From Undaria pinnatifida (Eukaryota > Sar > Phaeophyceae > Laminariales > Alariaceae), in NCBI GenBank assembly GCA_012845835.1, contig JABAKD010000021.1, positions 16,792,166-16,856,165 of the forward strand: a DNA stretch of 64,000 nt. The letters are read 5' to 3'. Shown here in pieces: positions 1-11,139 of this stretch. The position numbers and the translations under genes were made by a program. Each line of letters starts with the position of its first letter. The stretch's first letter is position 1. Below the pieces are notes generated by a model that was not told where the DNA came from, searched no databases, and was given only the letters and a program-made list of their open reading frames with translations.

Positions 1-682
1 GTTTCTCCCATTCTGCTTTCATCATAAAGCAACCTGTGAATAAATAAGAGTGATATTGCATCAACTCTGTATATCATGGTGTTGCTGACGTGCTGACGTG
101 GAGGTAGTCTTTATTTTCCTATAAGACATGAAAACAGGCGGGTGGTACAGAGTAAAGATGAGTTTAGACCATTGATGAGTGGTTTTAGTGTGCGAACATA
201 AGAAGTAGGTTGAATATCGTCTTAAAGTTTCGATATATCGAAATAACAGCTATCGACCCGAACGAAGTCCGTATTTCGATGATTGTAATGCTTTGGATAA
301 CTTGATAAAAGATATCGATGGGATTCAGCGATAACGATACGATTAAACGATAAACCAAAAGCGAACGTCCCCCAGAGAGGCAGATGCTTCAGCAACAAAC
401 TGCATGCAGCAAGCAGTCAAGGACTTCCATGGGACGCCCGGTACCCTCCTATATAGGACATCTCGTTGGATGTTCACTGAATGCCATGGCGTGTCCCACA
501 GGGTGTCACATGCACATGTCTAACCTCGAAACACCCTTACTTAGCGGTGATCCTTTTTGCAATAGACCTTGAGGGATGTTCCCGACGAATATCAGCCTCG
601 AATTAAAAATAAAAAAAATACATCTGGTTAATACCCCAGGAAACAAAACACAAACAAACCAAAGGTGGCACATGCATATATC
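1..682. other. No gene recognised
   Basis: I see no convincing coding sequence here. The short ORF at 384-572 has no recognisable motif. There is an AT-rich stretch near 605-625 just before the SINE-like repeat. Confidence 0.5.
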
Positions 683-1020
683 ACTGTCCGGTCGCCCCGG
701 TGGCGCATCAGGTTATCCTGGAGCCTGGTATAGGTCAGTTTCGTGAGTTCGAGCCCCGCCGAGTGCATACTCGTGTAAATTCGTTGGAACTTTTTCTTGT
801 ACACAAATTGACTTGCGGAAAGCGCGAGAGCGTGAGTTAGCAACACTCGATGAAAAATCGACGAGCAGTGGGATTGCTGAACCTTATGCGCGACAAAAAT
901 TGAAGGCAAGAACCGGGGGGAAGAAGGGACGACACCTGTGACCACGGCTTGTCCAGAAGCTGGGAAGTGAAGTGTGAGTAAAATATAAATATACAGTATA
1001 TCACAGCCGACGCAATTCAT
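683..1020 (+). repeat. tRNA-like SINE-type repeat (SINE2)
   Basis: About 320 bp that recurs with high similarity at 10742-11040. The head looks like a Pol III internal promoter: an A-box-like TGGCGCATCAGG near 691 and a B-box-like GAGTTCGAGCCCC near 745, at tRNA-like spacing. The body is shared by both copies and includes a GAGCGTGAGTTAGCAACACT-type segment and a GGCAAGAACCGGGGGG segment; the tail is A-rich. It sits just upstream of the LINE fragment, the usual source of SINE mobilisation, although I see no shared 3' tail with that LINE. The minus-strand ORF across it is an artefact. Confidence 0.6.
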
Positions 1021-1075
1021 GCGCCTCCACCAGAAATTTACAATAAAAAAGTGAAATCGGGAGTCAGCCTACGAT

Positions 1076-2143
1076 GTGCCATGTCTGTACTGGCGAATAT
1101 GCTTCACTACTCGCGCCTGGAAAACCGACTACACCGCTTGCCACCCAAGAAACAAAACACTACTGATAGTATCTACAGAGACGATGCTGCTACGAACACC
1201 GGACCAGACATCCCTCGCCCCACCGCTCGCGACCGAAGCATCAGGCCAGAGGTATAAACAGACGACCCAGTTTTTATACCTAGGCGGCATTATCCACGAA
1301 AGCGCTGACCTCTCGCTCGAAATCGAACGACGGATCCGTCTCATGCGGGCATGCCTCAAACGGTTTGGCCCGGAATTGTATGATAGGACGACCGCCCCGC
1401 TTAGTCTGAAAGTCCGCATGCTGAAGGCCGAGGTCATTGAGACCCTGCTGTACGGGTGTGTGACGTGGACCCTCAATGCGGACCACTTCGCCAAGCTCCG
1501 ATCAGCCCACCACGAAGTCCTTTTGCGAGTCATTGGCTTCCAGCGCCGATTACGCACCGACCACACCACCCTCTCGTACGCGAAGGCCCTCAGGATGACA
1601 CGATGCGAGAGCATCGAAACGACCATCCGTAAACGGCGGCTCTTCTTTGCCGGGGCCCTGGTGCGACAACACAAGGGGCGATTGCCCCGTCGGTTGATGT
1701 TCGGGACGATCGCTGGTGGGGAGGACCCGAAACCAGGCGGACAACTCAAGACTTGGCCTAGAGCCATAGCTGAGGACCTTAGGGTGTTCAAAGCCAACGA
1801 GGGATCAACGGAACACGCCCCCTTAGTTTTTGGAGTTGGGACCGCGCTGTGGCCCACTGCAGCAAAAAAGGCGGGCAAGTGGTACCGGGGGGTCCTCGAA
1901 GCAGCTGAACGGTTCATGGGCAGGTGGCACGAGGATGAGGCAAAGCTGAGTAGACAGCGCCGCGCATCCGCCGTGGGTGGTGTCGAAGGGAACGGGGGGA
2001 GGGGGGGCAGCAGGAGGGGTAGAAGGAACACCGCACAAGGGTATGGGGGCAGGGGGGGGGACAGGAGGAGTAGAAGGGAAACCGCGGTAGATGAGCGTAG
2101 GAAGGAGACCGCAGACAGGGTAGCAAGGTACCAGGCCGACTAG
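1076..2143 (+). pseudogene. LINE reverse transcriptase, C-terminal fragment
   Basis: The 355-residue reading frame is open, but the first 40 or so residues are not RT-like. From about residue 34 (STETMLL) the sequence follows the region after the catalytic YxDD box of jockey/CR1-like LINE reverse transcriptases: QFLYLGG, then EIERRIRLM, then a leucine-rich segment ending in LLYGCVTWTL, then RVIGFQRRLRTDHTTL. These are the classic FxYLGS, LLYGxETW and RxxxxRDH blocks. The catalytic palm is absent, so this copy cannot be active. The C-terminus (about 290-355) is Gly/Arg-rich low complexity. The ATG at 1076 is probably not a native start. Confidence 0.8.
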
Positions 2144-2545
2144 TAGGTGGAACCTTTCTATCTATGCCACTCGTACCGCCAACTGCTGCGGCTGCTCAGA
2201 ATGTGATGTCTTGGTACTTTGATTTTTCCGTGAATTTATTTTTTTTCTTTCTTTTTTTCTTTCCCCTTCTTATCCTTATGAAGGGAGTCTTGCATGGTGG
2301 GTAGGTGACGAGCCTGTTTTATTTGGCCCTCCCAGTCTTCCTTCTTTTACTTGTTTCCTTTTTCCCGGGGTATTTTTTTTCCCTTTCTTTCCCCTTTGCA
2401 TGTCCATTTTGGCTCATGCTCGGGGTATGTTTCTATCTCCCGAGCTTTGGCTCCCCTTCTATATTTATATATTTATTTATTTGTTTTGTCCTGGTTTCTT
2501 TCGTTGTTTCTCTCTTTTACAAGGTATTTTGGTTTAATGAGAAGA

Positions 2546-2706
2546 ACACAAAGGGGGGAGGGGGGGAAACAGGAGGAGTAGAAGGAAAGCCGTCCAAGGG
2601 AGTGGGGGCAGGGGGGGCAACAGGAGGAATAGAAGGGAGACCGCGGAAAACGAAGGCAGGAAGGAGATGGCAGACAGACTAGCAAGGTACCAGGCCGACT
2701 AGTAGG
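2546..2706 (+). repeat. Duplicated LINE C-terminal segment
   Basis: This stretch repeats about 150 bp from the end of the RT frame (roughly 2000-2146). Both carry ACAGGAGGAGTAGAAGG-type G-rich motifs and both end in AGCAAGGTACCAGGCCGACT followed by AGTAGGT. The copy lies downstream of the stop codon. It may be an internal duplication within the LINE family or a rearrangement of this copy. Confidence 0.65.
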
Positions 2707-3418
2707 TACGTAGCACTTTTCTTCTTTTTCTGGGGTATTTTTTTCCCCTTTGTTCCCTCCTTGCGTGTCCAGGTTTTTGGCTTGTGTTCGGATTATCTTA
2801 TTTTGGTTTTACTTTACTTTATTTTATTTTATTTTATTATGTTTCTTTTCCGAGCTTTGGCTCTTCTTTCCGGTTGGGTTGTTTCTTCGATTTCCCCTTC
2901 ATTTTGTTTGTTTCATTTTTGTTTTATTTTTATCTTTGTTTTTATTTGTTTTCTTATTATTATTATTATTTTGTTTTTGTTTATTTCGTATTCTCTCTTC
3001 CACTGTATTTCTGTTGCTGACGTATGTATGTTGTGCCTGTCGTACCAAGTACTAGGGCATGACATTGCGTTGTCGGATGCATTACGATGCATTATCTCTG
3101 TGTCGTAGCTTGTGACCACAGAGCTGATCTTTCTAGGGTGAAGAATCAGTACGGACACTGGGTGTGCTGGATGTCGACGAGTAGAAGAACGGTTTAATGT
3201 GAAGAACACACACACACACCTGTCAATTGAGAGAGGGATTCCGGATGAATTTACAGGTTGATGAACAATAAAATTTGTTAACTTTATAGCAACTTCCAAA
3301 AAAAAAAACTGCTGATTGCCGGTAAACAAAAACATCATAAATACAGTGAACACTTTTGTTGTCGACTGTAATTTTCAATTTCCACCCGAGACTAAAAAAT
3401 ACGTATGTATTACAAAAA

Positions 3419-4030
3419 TTAAAATACACTCCAGCTGTTTGAGATCAAATATTAGGTGGAAACTTTTCTTTGCAAGCGGTGTGTGATACTCCGATAGCGC
3501 GTATTACGGGTTGTGTGTCCTCATTAAGGATAAAGGTCAGCGACTCCCCTTGCAACTACAGTGTAGCTATCAGGGTCAACAGGGTGATGTTAGGCAGTCT
3601 GTGCGCGGAAACTATGAAACCCGTTTTTGAGGGGGACAAAATCTGACAGCTGTGGAAGGAAATGCATCAGTTTATCAAGCCTGGAGGTCGAATAACCGGC
3701 GAGGGGAAGGCGGAGTTTTGAAGGACGTGGTGACCTGATGTTGATCAGAAGGGGGAGGGAAGGGGGGAGGGGGGGAAGGGACAGGTGGGGCAGCTCAATT
3801 TGTGCGTGGAAACTATGAATCCCTCTTGTGGGGGAGGAGGAGGGGGGGGGGAGGGGGGGGAGGCCTTAGGTCGCATAGATGTAGGGGTTTGCTATACGCG
3901 TGGCGCTACGTCTAGGCGATGGTGCGGGTGGTTGGGAAGGAGGGGGCGTTGGGGGCAGGGGGGGGGCGGGGGGATTGCAGCAGTGACATGGACGGCTCTA
4001 AAAAGATGATGAGGTAATATCCAGGGCGTG
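3419..4030 (+). repeat. DR1 dispersed repeat, nearly full copy
   Basis: One of about 17 copies or pieces of an unnamed repeat I call DR1. A full DR1 is about 730 bp. It begins AAAATACACTCCAGCTGTGA, continues through GCAAGCTGTGTGTGATACTC, CGGCGACTCCCCTT, CAGGGTCAACAGGGTGAT, GCGCGGAAACTATG and GGGGGACAAAATCTGACAGC, has two or three long G tracts, then ATAGATGTAGGGGTTTGC and GGTCTAGGCGATGG, and ends near GTTTTAGGTCACAT. This copy lacks the last 150 bp or so. No coding capacity and no terminal inverted repeat are visible. Confidence 0.75.
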
Positions 4031-4440
4031 GTACCAGGTATACAACAAGCAGTATGTACAAGCTTTTACTGCCTGAAAAATACATCCAAAGTTGTCAACA
4101 CTATTAACAACTTCCACGAATATAACAATTGCATCGAAACTAAGACGACCTGTTTACAGCTTACGTGCTTCGTCGACTATGTTTTCCACCTGGTACCCCA
4201 ACAAAAAACAAGTTGGAAAATGACGCATAAAGTTTATGTTGTATTATTTACAGCTGGAAAAATTAAAAAACATAACAACTTCCAAAAAAATACTTGTAAA
4301 TATAATACGATGCATTATTTCCGCAGCCAGACGTAAGCTATTTATATCCCGCTCAAAAAATTGTTTTACGAGCAGAGCTTCCGCGCACAAATTGAACACA
4401 TCACTCCCTGTTGACCCTGGTACAAGCTACATTCACTGAC
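4031..4440. other. Intergenic, nothing recognised
   Basis: An AT-rich stretch between a DR1 copy and the second LINE tail. It holds short ORFs without recognisable motifs. Confidence 0.5.
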
Positions 4441-4504
4441 GGTTGTTTGTTTGTTGTTATTTTTTTTTTTTTTTTCTTATGGCAGATGGGGAAAAAAAAG
4501 ACTT

Positions 4505-4797
4505 TAGCTCACCGCACTTCTTGTATTTTTGTTTTTGTTTTTGTTTTTGTTTTTGTTTATTTCGTATTTCTCTCTTCCAATGTATTTCTGTTGCTGACGT
4601 ATGTATGTTGTGCCTGTCGTACCCAGTACTAGGGCATGACATTGCGTTGTCGAATGCATTACGATGCATTATCTCTGTGTCGTGGCTTGTGACCACAGAG
4701 CTGATCTTTCTAGGGTGAAGAATCAGTACGGACACTGGGTGTGCTGGATGTCGACGAGTAGAAGAACGGTTTAATGTGAAGAACACACACAGACACA
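4505..4797 (+). mobile_element. LINE 3'-end copy (severely 5'-truncated)
   Basis: From a TTTTG-type repeat (about 4520-4558) onward this matches 2985-3216 almost base for base, including GCTGACGTATGTATGTTGTG, a GACATTGCGTTGTCG segment and the terminal GTTTAATGTGAAGAACACAC. Two copies with the same 3' end and different 5' ends indicate separate insertions of one LINE family. Confidence 0.75.
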
Positions 4798-4904
4798 CTT
4801 CCACGTTTTTTCATACGCGTCGTGTTGTTGTTGTAGTTATAAGTAGAGTCGCCCACCGCTATCATCATTAATGACGACACACACCACTCAATTCTTGCGA
4901 TAAA

Positions 4905-4990
4905 TCTCGTATCACACACCGCCTTCAAAGATAGATGCGCTTCGACGACAGCTTCGATTTCACAGCTGGAGAGTATTTTATTTTCTCCCA
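4905..4990 (-). repeat. DR1 5'-end fragment, diverged
   Basis: Reverse-orientation DR1 head: diverged versions of the GTGTGTGATACTC and TTTGCAAGCTG blocks, ending in CACAGCTGGAGAGTATTTTA. Confidence 0.5.
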
Positions 4991-5138
4991 CGAAGAGTGG
5001 GAATTAGGAGCGCGACAGACGCCTTTTTAAGGGATCAAACTTTTATCGTAACTGCATTATTATTAAGCTACTGGGTTGGCGGTTTTCGTGTTATAGTCAT
5101 GCAAGCGTTGTCGATACGTGCAGCTAGATATGGTACAC

Positions 5139-5240
5139 AACCCGTAATAAGCGCGATCGGAGTATCACACACAGCTTGCAAAGATGAGTTTCGACAAAAT
5201 ATTCGATCTCACAGCTGGAGTGTATTTTAATTTTTAAAAT
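5139..5240 (-). repeat. DR1 5'-end fragment
   Basis: The first 100 bp or so of DR1 in reverse orientation, closely matching other copies (GATGAGTTTCGACAAAATAT, CTCACAGCTGGAGTGTATTT). It breaks off abruptly at about 5139. The outer side abuts an AT-rich AAAATATATAAA sequence. Confidence 0.75.
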
Positions 5241-5480
5241 ATATAAAGCGCTCAGAGACGGCCCCACGTGTTAGCCTGAGTGACCTGAAAGATTAGGGTG
5301 GTTGACGGCAACTTACGCAAGTAGGCTTGTCTGATCACGTCGGTTCTCAGGAGACCCACCCGGGTATGCTTCATTATGCCCCCCTTGAAACTTGTTCGAG
5401 TCCCTTACGGACACTATCATGACGTATGAAGAATGGTTTTATATATTATACAAATTGAAATGCTTCAAAGGCTAAAAAGG
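5241..5480. other. Nothing recognised
   Basis: No supported coding or repeat structure seen. Confidence 0.4.
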
Positions 5481-6165
5481 TCAATAAATTGTGAGATGCT
5501 TTGAAACTAGTAGATAGAAACGATAAAGGCAAGTAACTCAAAGGGGGGCGGGGGAAACCCGCTTCCACCCCCCCCCACCCCCCCCCGCCCCCCCCCCCCC
5601 CCCTTTCTCCCCCCAGTCCCTCCCCCTGCCCTTTTGACCCTTTTGTCCCCCCCTCCCAGTTGGTCCCCTACACCCCTTTCCCTTTTTCCCCTCCCTAGAT
5701 GTTATCAAACTCCACACTGCCACGAAAGGCTGATATAGCTGTCCAATTGGTAGGAATTTCTGACCCAGTAGATAGACAAGAGATAAAGCACCGGAGTTAC
5801 CCCTTTGCGCCCCTCCCTCCCTTCCCCCCAGCCCCTGCCGCTGCCCTTTTGACCCCCCTTGTCCCCCCCTCCCCCTTGATCCCCTCCTTCCCCTTTCTCT
5901 CCTCCCCTCCCTACCCAATTAACAGAAAAATGACACATGCGTCCACACACAAGAAATATAGTACAAACTCACTTAAACCCTCACCACAAACTCACTTAAA
6001 CCCCTCCTTCCCCCACCTTAGGTTAAAATATATGTTATCAAACTTCACACTGCTACAAAAGGCTAATGTAGCCGTCCACTTGGTAGAAAATTCGGACCCA
6101 GTAGATAGACAAGAGACAACGCACCGGATTTACCCCCCCGCGCCTCTCCCTCCCTTCCTAGCCGA
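5480..6165 (+). repeat. Tandem repeat, about 334-bp unit, with C-rich tracts
   Basis: Two clear units begin at about 5695 and 6029, each with a TTATCAAACTYCACACTGCY block, a GGACCCAGTAGATAGACAAG-like block and a C/T-rich tail. A third, decayed unit is visible near 5480-5560 (AGTAGATAGAAACGATAAAG). The pyrimidine-rich spacers produce low-complexity ORFs on both strands that I do not accept as genes. Confidence 0.65.
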
Positions 6166-6539
6166 CTAAAAATAACTATGCCACATGTTTAAACTCCTTT
6201 TCTCAGCCCCACTACATGCTACAGGTTTGAACACATGAAAGTTATCCTATAATATGCAATATCTGTTGCGTTCAACCTGCAACTACTTCGTCCAGACCAA
6301 AGTACTCTAAACGCAGGCTAATCACATATACAAAACCTCCTTGTAACCATATATTCCAAGGCTTCAACCCTAGCCTCTCGAAGTGTTTCTACTCAACCCA
6401 CACAGTGTAGAAAAATAATGAATACACCCATAGTCAAACTATGAACAGTAACGGTATTGTACGTGTAATATGATACCTCTACAACCCATAGTTGTCAAGG
6501 TTGGTTGTTGCATGTTTACCTCCAGGGATAATTATGCGA

Positions 6540-7130
6540 ATAACCATACTTGACAAAAGCCGCGAGGGGGAACGTTGAAATTTCCAAACGTCCCTGGCAA
6601 CTTTTTTAGCCCCCCGAAGAAGTTTTCTCGACGTATATCAATACGTTTTGGGGGATATGCACAACAGCCCTCCCCCCCCAACCGCTGCAAACTAATATGG
6701 TTTTGAAAACGCCACTCTGAAACAACACGATAACGAAGTCTAGAACACCACCCAAAACATACACGTATAGCAACCACCACGCGAACACAAATACGTGTTC
6801 AAAAACACCACTCTGAAAAAAAACGATAACGAAGCCTAGAACATTAACCCGAAAATAGCCGTGTAACAACATCCACGCGGACACAAACAATATGTATTTG
6901 AGAACACCATTCTGAAACAACACAATAACGAAGTCTAGAACATCACCAAAAAAATATACGTAAAGCAACAACCACGCAAACACAAAATAGTACGTGTTCA
7001 AAATCACCCCTCTGAAACAACACGATAACGAAGCCTAGAACAAAAAACTAAAACAACCACGCGGACACAAAATAATACGTATTCGAAAACCCCACTCTGA
7101 CACAACACGATAACGAAGTCTACAACGTCA
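6540..7130 (-). repeat. Tandem repeat, about 98-bp unit, about five copies
   Basis: A CTCTGAAACAACACGATAAC-type block recurs at about 6715, 6811, 6910, 7010 and 7095, giving spacings of 96, 99, 100 and 85. Each unit also carries ACCACGCGRACACAAA and TACGTRTTCRAAAAC. On the minus strand the first units are in frame and encode hydrophobic repeats of about 33 residues (AWWLLYVYV, LDFVIVLFQSGVF) in an ORF at 6606-7007. The later 100- and 85-bp spacings break the frame, so I treat it as a minisatellite rather than a gene. Confidence 0.65.
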
Positions 7131-7339
7131 ACCAAGAATGCCCACACACTAAAACCACATACACGGCTACATACGAAACCCAGTCAAAAGATAGAACAGA
7201 TGTACGCTGGATTCCAAATTGGGGTCCCTACGACTCGGAACATCGCATAGTCTACATATAGTCTTTGCACACACCTAAAATACGTCAAAACTGTTCGTTG
7301 TTAAATAACAGGTTCATCAAGAACGTAAGAACAAACAGA

Positions 7340-8360
7340 ATAAGAGACGAGGTAATCGTAGCAGCGCCCATCATTATAGCATTCGCCCACCACATCACCT
7401 CCTTTGCAATTGGTTTTGGGTATCAGCGACCTGGGTCCAACGCATGCCCGTAGTGTTTTAGGTGGATGAGGAGTGGTAGCAAAAATGAAGTGCACTGCTC
7501 GATAACCTGTTCCTGACCGTCGGTATGCAGAACAATCTTCGGGCCGCGTCTCCTCTGTTTTCAAGCATGCGGTTGCGTTGACATATACTACCTGGCTTGA
7601 TGTAAAGGAAAGGAACACCACTCAGCGATCATCTACTACACGCTAGGACATGTTTTCATGAGCACCACTAACAAGAGCACCAGACATGAACGCGACATCG
7701 ACAGGACCACAACATCTTCGACGACAGTGTGGAGAAAACAGGGCGTATAATCGTACACTAGATAATGGCAATGTGAAAAAGAAGTACGGACAGTTATGTT
7801 AACACTGCGGCAGACCACACTACCAACCTATTACGCATAGTACTCGTGCCTCCGGCCGTTTGCATGATCCCCTGACAACCTCTACCAAACGAAATAGCAT
7901 ATGCCTAACAAAGTAAAGTCATCCTCGCGTTCAATAATGGTGACATCGCATGCCCACGTCACCTCGCTTGGTGTATTTATAAGATGTATCTCTGTCTTGG
8001 ATTTGGCGACCTCAGAGCCCCACATCGGCACGGCAAAATCAGTGGCGTAAAATCGTATATGTGAGACAATAATAATATGAAAAGGCGATAAAGAGAAGTA
8101 TGCTGAAATTGCGGTAAACCGCACTACCAACTTATTACGTAAGGTATTCCGTACATACCGCCTGCATGATCGCCTCCCAACCTATGCCAAGCGTAGTATG
8201 ACTAACGAAGTAACGTAGTTGAGCACGTGTACACTAAGCGTTCCTTTCAAAACAATAACGATTCGCATCTCGCCCTGTCGTTCTCAATGGCGATGACATT
8301 GCATGACCATCACATCGCCTCTTGTATTTGGCAATATGCATCTCCCCATAATTAGCGATG
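7340..8360. repeat. Degenerate tandem repeats, roughly 300-350-bp units
   Basis: Similar blocks recur: CACTACCAACCTATTACG near 7813 and a one-base variant near 8116; a TGACATCGCATGCCCACGTC block near 7941 and a diverged version near 8295; and a weaker cousin near 7385. The copies are too diverged to fix unit limits by eye. Short ORFs here have no recognised motif. Confidence 0.4.
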
Positions 8361-8519
8361 TCAGAAAATAATGGTATCTACATGATTGTACCTATCGATT
8401 GAACTATTCTATCTTTCGATCCATGTAAAAAAACAAATTATGAAGCTTTTCACACGTTGTTTACAACACGTAAGAACTGGGTTGCACACTACATGTAACA
8501 TCAAACCTTCTAGAGAAAA

Positions 8520-9275
8520 AACATTGCCAGGCGGGTGATATAAAGGGGTGTCTTCTTGCTGCAACCGTCAGATTCGTACCCTTCAAGGGTTTATATTTTC
8601 CGCGCACATATTGAAATGCTCCCCCCCCCCCCGATCCCTCTTGTTTAAACGCACCACCTGAAATCAAAAGCTGCCACAGCAGTAAACACTACCAGCCAGC
8701 TGATATCATCCCATTATCCATCCACCAATCCATACCGTAGCTCTAACTCGTGCCCCCCCCCCCCCGCTTTGTTTCCCGCCCAGTTCGTTCAAACGCCCCA
8801 CTTACAATCGAAATCGCCCAGAGTAATAAACACTAATAAGCCATTGACATCACGTCATTATCTTTCTAGCCATCCATGACGTAGCTTTCATTCAACCCCC
8901 CTCCCCCCCTCCAACGCCCCCTCCTCCCCCGCACCCCGCACGATCGCCTAGACCCAGCACCGCGCGCATAGTAGGCCCCTACATGTATGATTAATACGCG
9001 CGATCGGAGGATCGCACAAGGACACATTTCCCTTCACAGCTGTCAGATTTTGTCCCCCTCAGAAACGGGTTTTATAGTTTCCGCGCACAGACTGACTAAA
9101 ATCATCCTGTTGACCCTTATAGCTACACTGTAGCTGTAAGGGGAGTCGCCGACCTATATCCTTAATGAGGACACACAACTCGTAATGCGCGCGATCGGAG
9201 TATCACACACAGCTTGCAAAGATGAGTTTCGACGAAATCTTCGATCTCACAGCTGGAGTGTATTTTAATTTTTAT
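8520..9275 (-). repeat. DR1 copy, diverged, reverse orientation
   Basis: The 5' half of DR1 is well preserved at about 9018-9275 (CAGCTGTCAGATTTTGTCCC, GGGGAGTCGCCGACCTATAT, CTCACAGCTGGAGTGTATTT). The 3' half is present but rearranged at 8520-9000, with C tracts (the complement of DR1 G tracts) and a GATCGCCTAGACCCAGCAC block. The 8520-8650 part also resembles 11140-11285. Confidence 0.6.
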
Positions 9276-9331
9276 ATATAATATTGCGAACATCAGTGTC
9301 GACCAAATCATTGATTTTAATATTATAAAAA

Positions 9332-9499
9332 ATGAAAATTCACTCCAGCTGTGAGATCGAAGATTTCGTCGAACTCATCTTTGCAAGCTGTGTGTGATAC
9401 CCCGATCGCGCGCATTACGAGTTGTGCGTCCTCATTAAGGATATAGGTCGGCGACTCCCCTTACAACTACAGTGTAGCTATCAGGGTCAACAGGGTGAT
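9332..9499 (+). repeat. DR1 5'-end fragment
   Basis: A 168-bp DR1 head ending at CAGGGTGAT. It faces the reverse copy ending at 9275, making a palindrome with arms of about 165 bp around a 56-bp AT-rich spacer. It directly abuts the next, reverse copy. Confidence 0.75.
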
Positions 9500-10160
9500 T
9501 ATTATATGTGACCTAAACCTCTTTCAAAACCGTTCCCCCCCCCCCCCCGCCTGTATATATTTATTTATTAATTTCCCCCTTGCTTTCTCTTGCTTAAACG
9601 CCCCACCTACTATCGAAATCCGGCAGGGTAATAAAAACTTCCACGCCCTGGATATCGCCTCGTTATCGTTTCAGAGCCGTCCATGCCGCTGCTGTAATTC
9701 CCACCCACCCCCGTCCCCAACGCCCCCTCCTTCCACCCACAACCCGCACCATCGCCAAGACCTAGCACAACGCGTATAGCAAACCCCTACATCTATGCGA
9801 CCTAAAGCCCTACCCCCCCCGACCCCGCCCCCCTCCACCCCTTTTGATCAAAATCAGGCCCCCTCGTTCTTGAAACTCCGCCCTCCCTTCACTTGATATG
9901 ATGATGCATTTCCTTCCACAGCTGTCAGATTTTGTCCCCCTTCGAAATGGGTTTTATAGTTTTCGCGCACAGACTGCCTATCATCACCCTGTTGACCCTG
10001 ATAGCTACACTGTAGTTGCAAGGGGAGTCGCCGACCTATATCCTTCATGAGGACACACAACCCGTAATACGCGCGATCGGAGTATCACACACAGCTTGCA
10101 AAGATGAGTTTCGACAAAATATTCGATCTCACAGCTGGAGTGTATTTTTATTTTTGTAAT
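9499..10160 (-). repeat. DR1, complete copy, reverse orientation
   Basis: Reads from the 3' end (TATTATATGTGACCTAAACC) to the 5' end (GGAGTGTATTTTTATTTTTG). All DR1 blocks occur in order, including two C tracts (G tracts in DR1 orientation), a CAAACCCCTACATCTATG block and a CACAGCTGTCAGATTTTGTC block. The outer edge is AT-rich (TAATATTATA). Confidence 0.75.
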
Positions 10161-10442
10161 ATTATAGTGGTAGAGTAACAAGTGAGATTAGTTCAGCGTT
10201 GTAATCAGTTTCGCTCATCGATGCGCGTCAGCTTAAAAAACCGTTGCCCCTGCTTCATTTTTCTACGGCGTACATACGACAATTGTACGACGTACCTTGC
10301 ATGGCCTCCCCCTGCCCTTTACACCTATACAGCTTGTATGTATGTGTTACTTGTTGTACGGTGGTGGCGTCTCTTGTTACGTACCAAATGTTCAATTATA
10401 CCGCTAGCACTACCAGGCTGGTGAGTTTTGTAAACTTGTATG
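10161..10442. other. Nothing recognised
   Basis: Unique-looking sequence between the DR1 cluster and the composite terminal-repeat element. ORFs at 10182-10450 have no recognised motif. Confidence 0.4.
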
Positions 10443-11120
10443 TGTTATAAGGCTTAGTTTGGGAAAAGCTACTTGTATTGGTTAACCTTTTGCAAGTGGT
10501 CGAAAGGACTAAAATACCCCACTAATACCACAACAAATGGCGTCGTCAACAGACCATGGGTTTTTCGGTCGTGGGCTCGATCCCCACCATCCACAATGAA
10601 TGGCAAACGTTTCAAATTTTCCCCATGTCCAACTTGAAAAAACACTCTTCCTGGTGTCCCCAGGAAATGAAACGGCTTTGATACTGACAGGTCCGCCGTA
10701 TATCCAGCCGACCTGCTTTCCCGCCGTTTCGGGGGGGAATAGCCGGTCACCCCGGTGGCGTTTCAGATTATTCTCGAGCCTGATATAGGCCAGTTTCGTG
10801 AGTTCAAGCCCCGCCGAGTGTATACTGGTATACATTCGTTGACACTTATTTTTATTTCACAAATTGACCTGCGGTAAGAGCGAGAGCGTGAGTTAGCAAC
10901 ACTCGATGAAAAATCGCCGAGAAGTGGGATTGCTGAACCCTATGTGCGATAAAAATTGAAGGCAAGAACCGGGGGGGGAAAGGGACGACACCGGTGATCA
11001 CAACTTGTCCATAAGCTGGAAAGTAGAGGTGTACCAAGAAAAAAAAGTGTTACTTGGCTTTGTTTGGGTAAGCTATTGGTCACCTTTTGCAATTACTAAC
11101 ACCTCACTAATACCTTGGCA
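10443..11120 (+). mobile_element. Composite TRIM-like element with internal SINE2 module
   Basis: The left terminal repeat is 10443-10535 (starts TGTTATAAGGCTTAGTTTGG, ends CACAACA) and the diverged right one is 11048-11120 (starts TGTTACTTGGCTTTGTTTGG, ends TTGGCA). Inside are a primer-site-like AATGGCGTCGTCAACAGACC, a purine tract near 10727-10742 and then a SINE2 copy (10742-11040) up to the right repeat. Compared with the clean element at 59240-59613, the SINE2 module sits exactly between the purine tract and the right terminal repeat. Flanks are TATG on the left and TATA on the right, an imperfect 4-bp duplication. Confidence 0.6.
10742..11040 (+). repeat. SINE2 copy inside TRIM-like element
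   Basis: Matches 683-1020 over almost its whole length. The A-box region is TGGCGTTTCAGA and the B-box region GAGTTCAAGCCCC. It ends in an A-rich AAGAAAAAAAAG just before the right terminal repeat. Confidence 0.65.
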
Positions 11121-11139
11121 TATATTTAAGCCTTACAGA

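Larger units (their letters stand above)
1045..3216 (+). mobile_element. 5'-truncated non-LTR retrotransposon (LINE)
   Basis: The 5' part is missing and what remains is the C-terminal third of a reverse transcriptase (1076-2143) followed by a T-rich 3' region. The 3' end is defined by a second copy at 4505-4797: both finish with a segment containing GAAGAACGGTTTAATGTGAA and then run into a CA-repeat. 5' truncation with a fixed 3' end is typical of target-primed reverse transcription. The 3' region also contains a partial duplication of the end of the coding region (2546-2706). The upstream limit near 1045 is approximate. Confidence 0.75.

Noticed and set aside
5538-5950. Gly/Arg-rich minus-strand ORFs
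   Set aside because: They arise from pyrimidine-rich spacers of a tandem repeat and have no other support.
9332-10160. A MITE with 165-bp terminal inverted repeats
   Set aside because: The ends do match inversely and have TAATATTATA on both sides, but other DR1 copies show that the element itself has no TIR; this is a DR1 fragment abutting a complete reverse DR1.
10443-10740. A simple tRNA-derived SINE with a B box
   Set aside because: Terminal direct repeats, target duplication and purine tract at 59240-59613 show that the family is TRIM-like instead.
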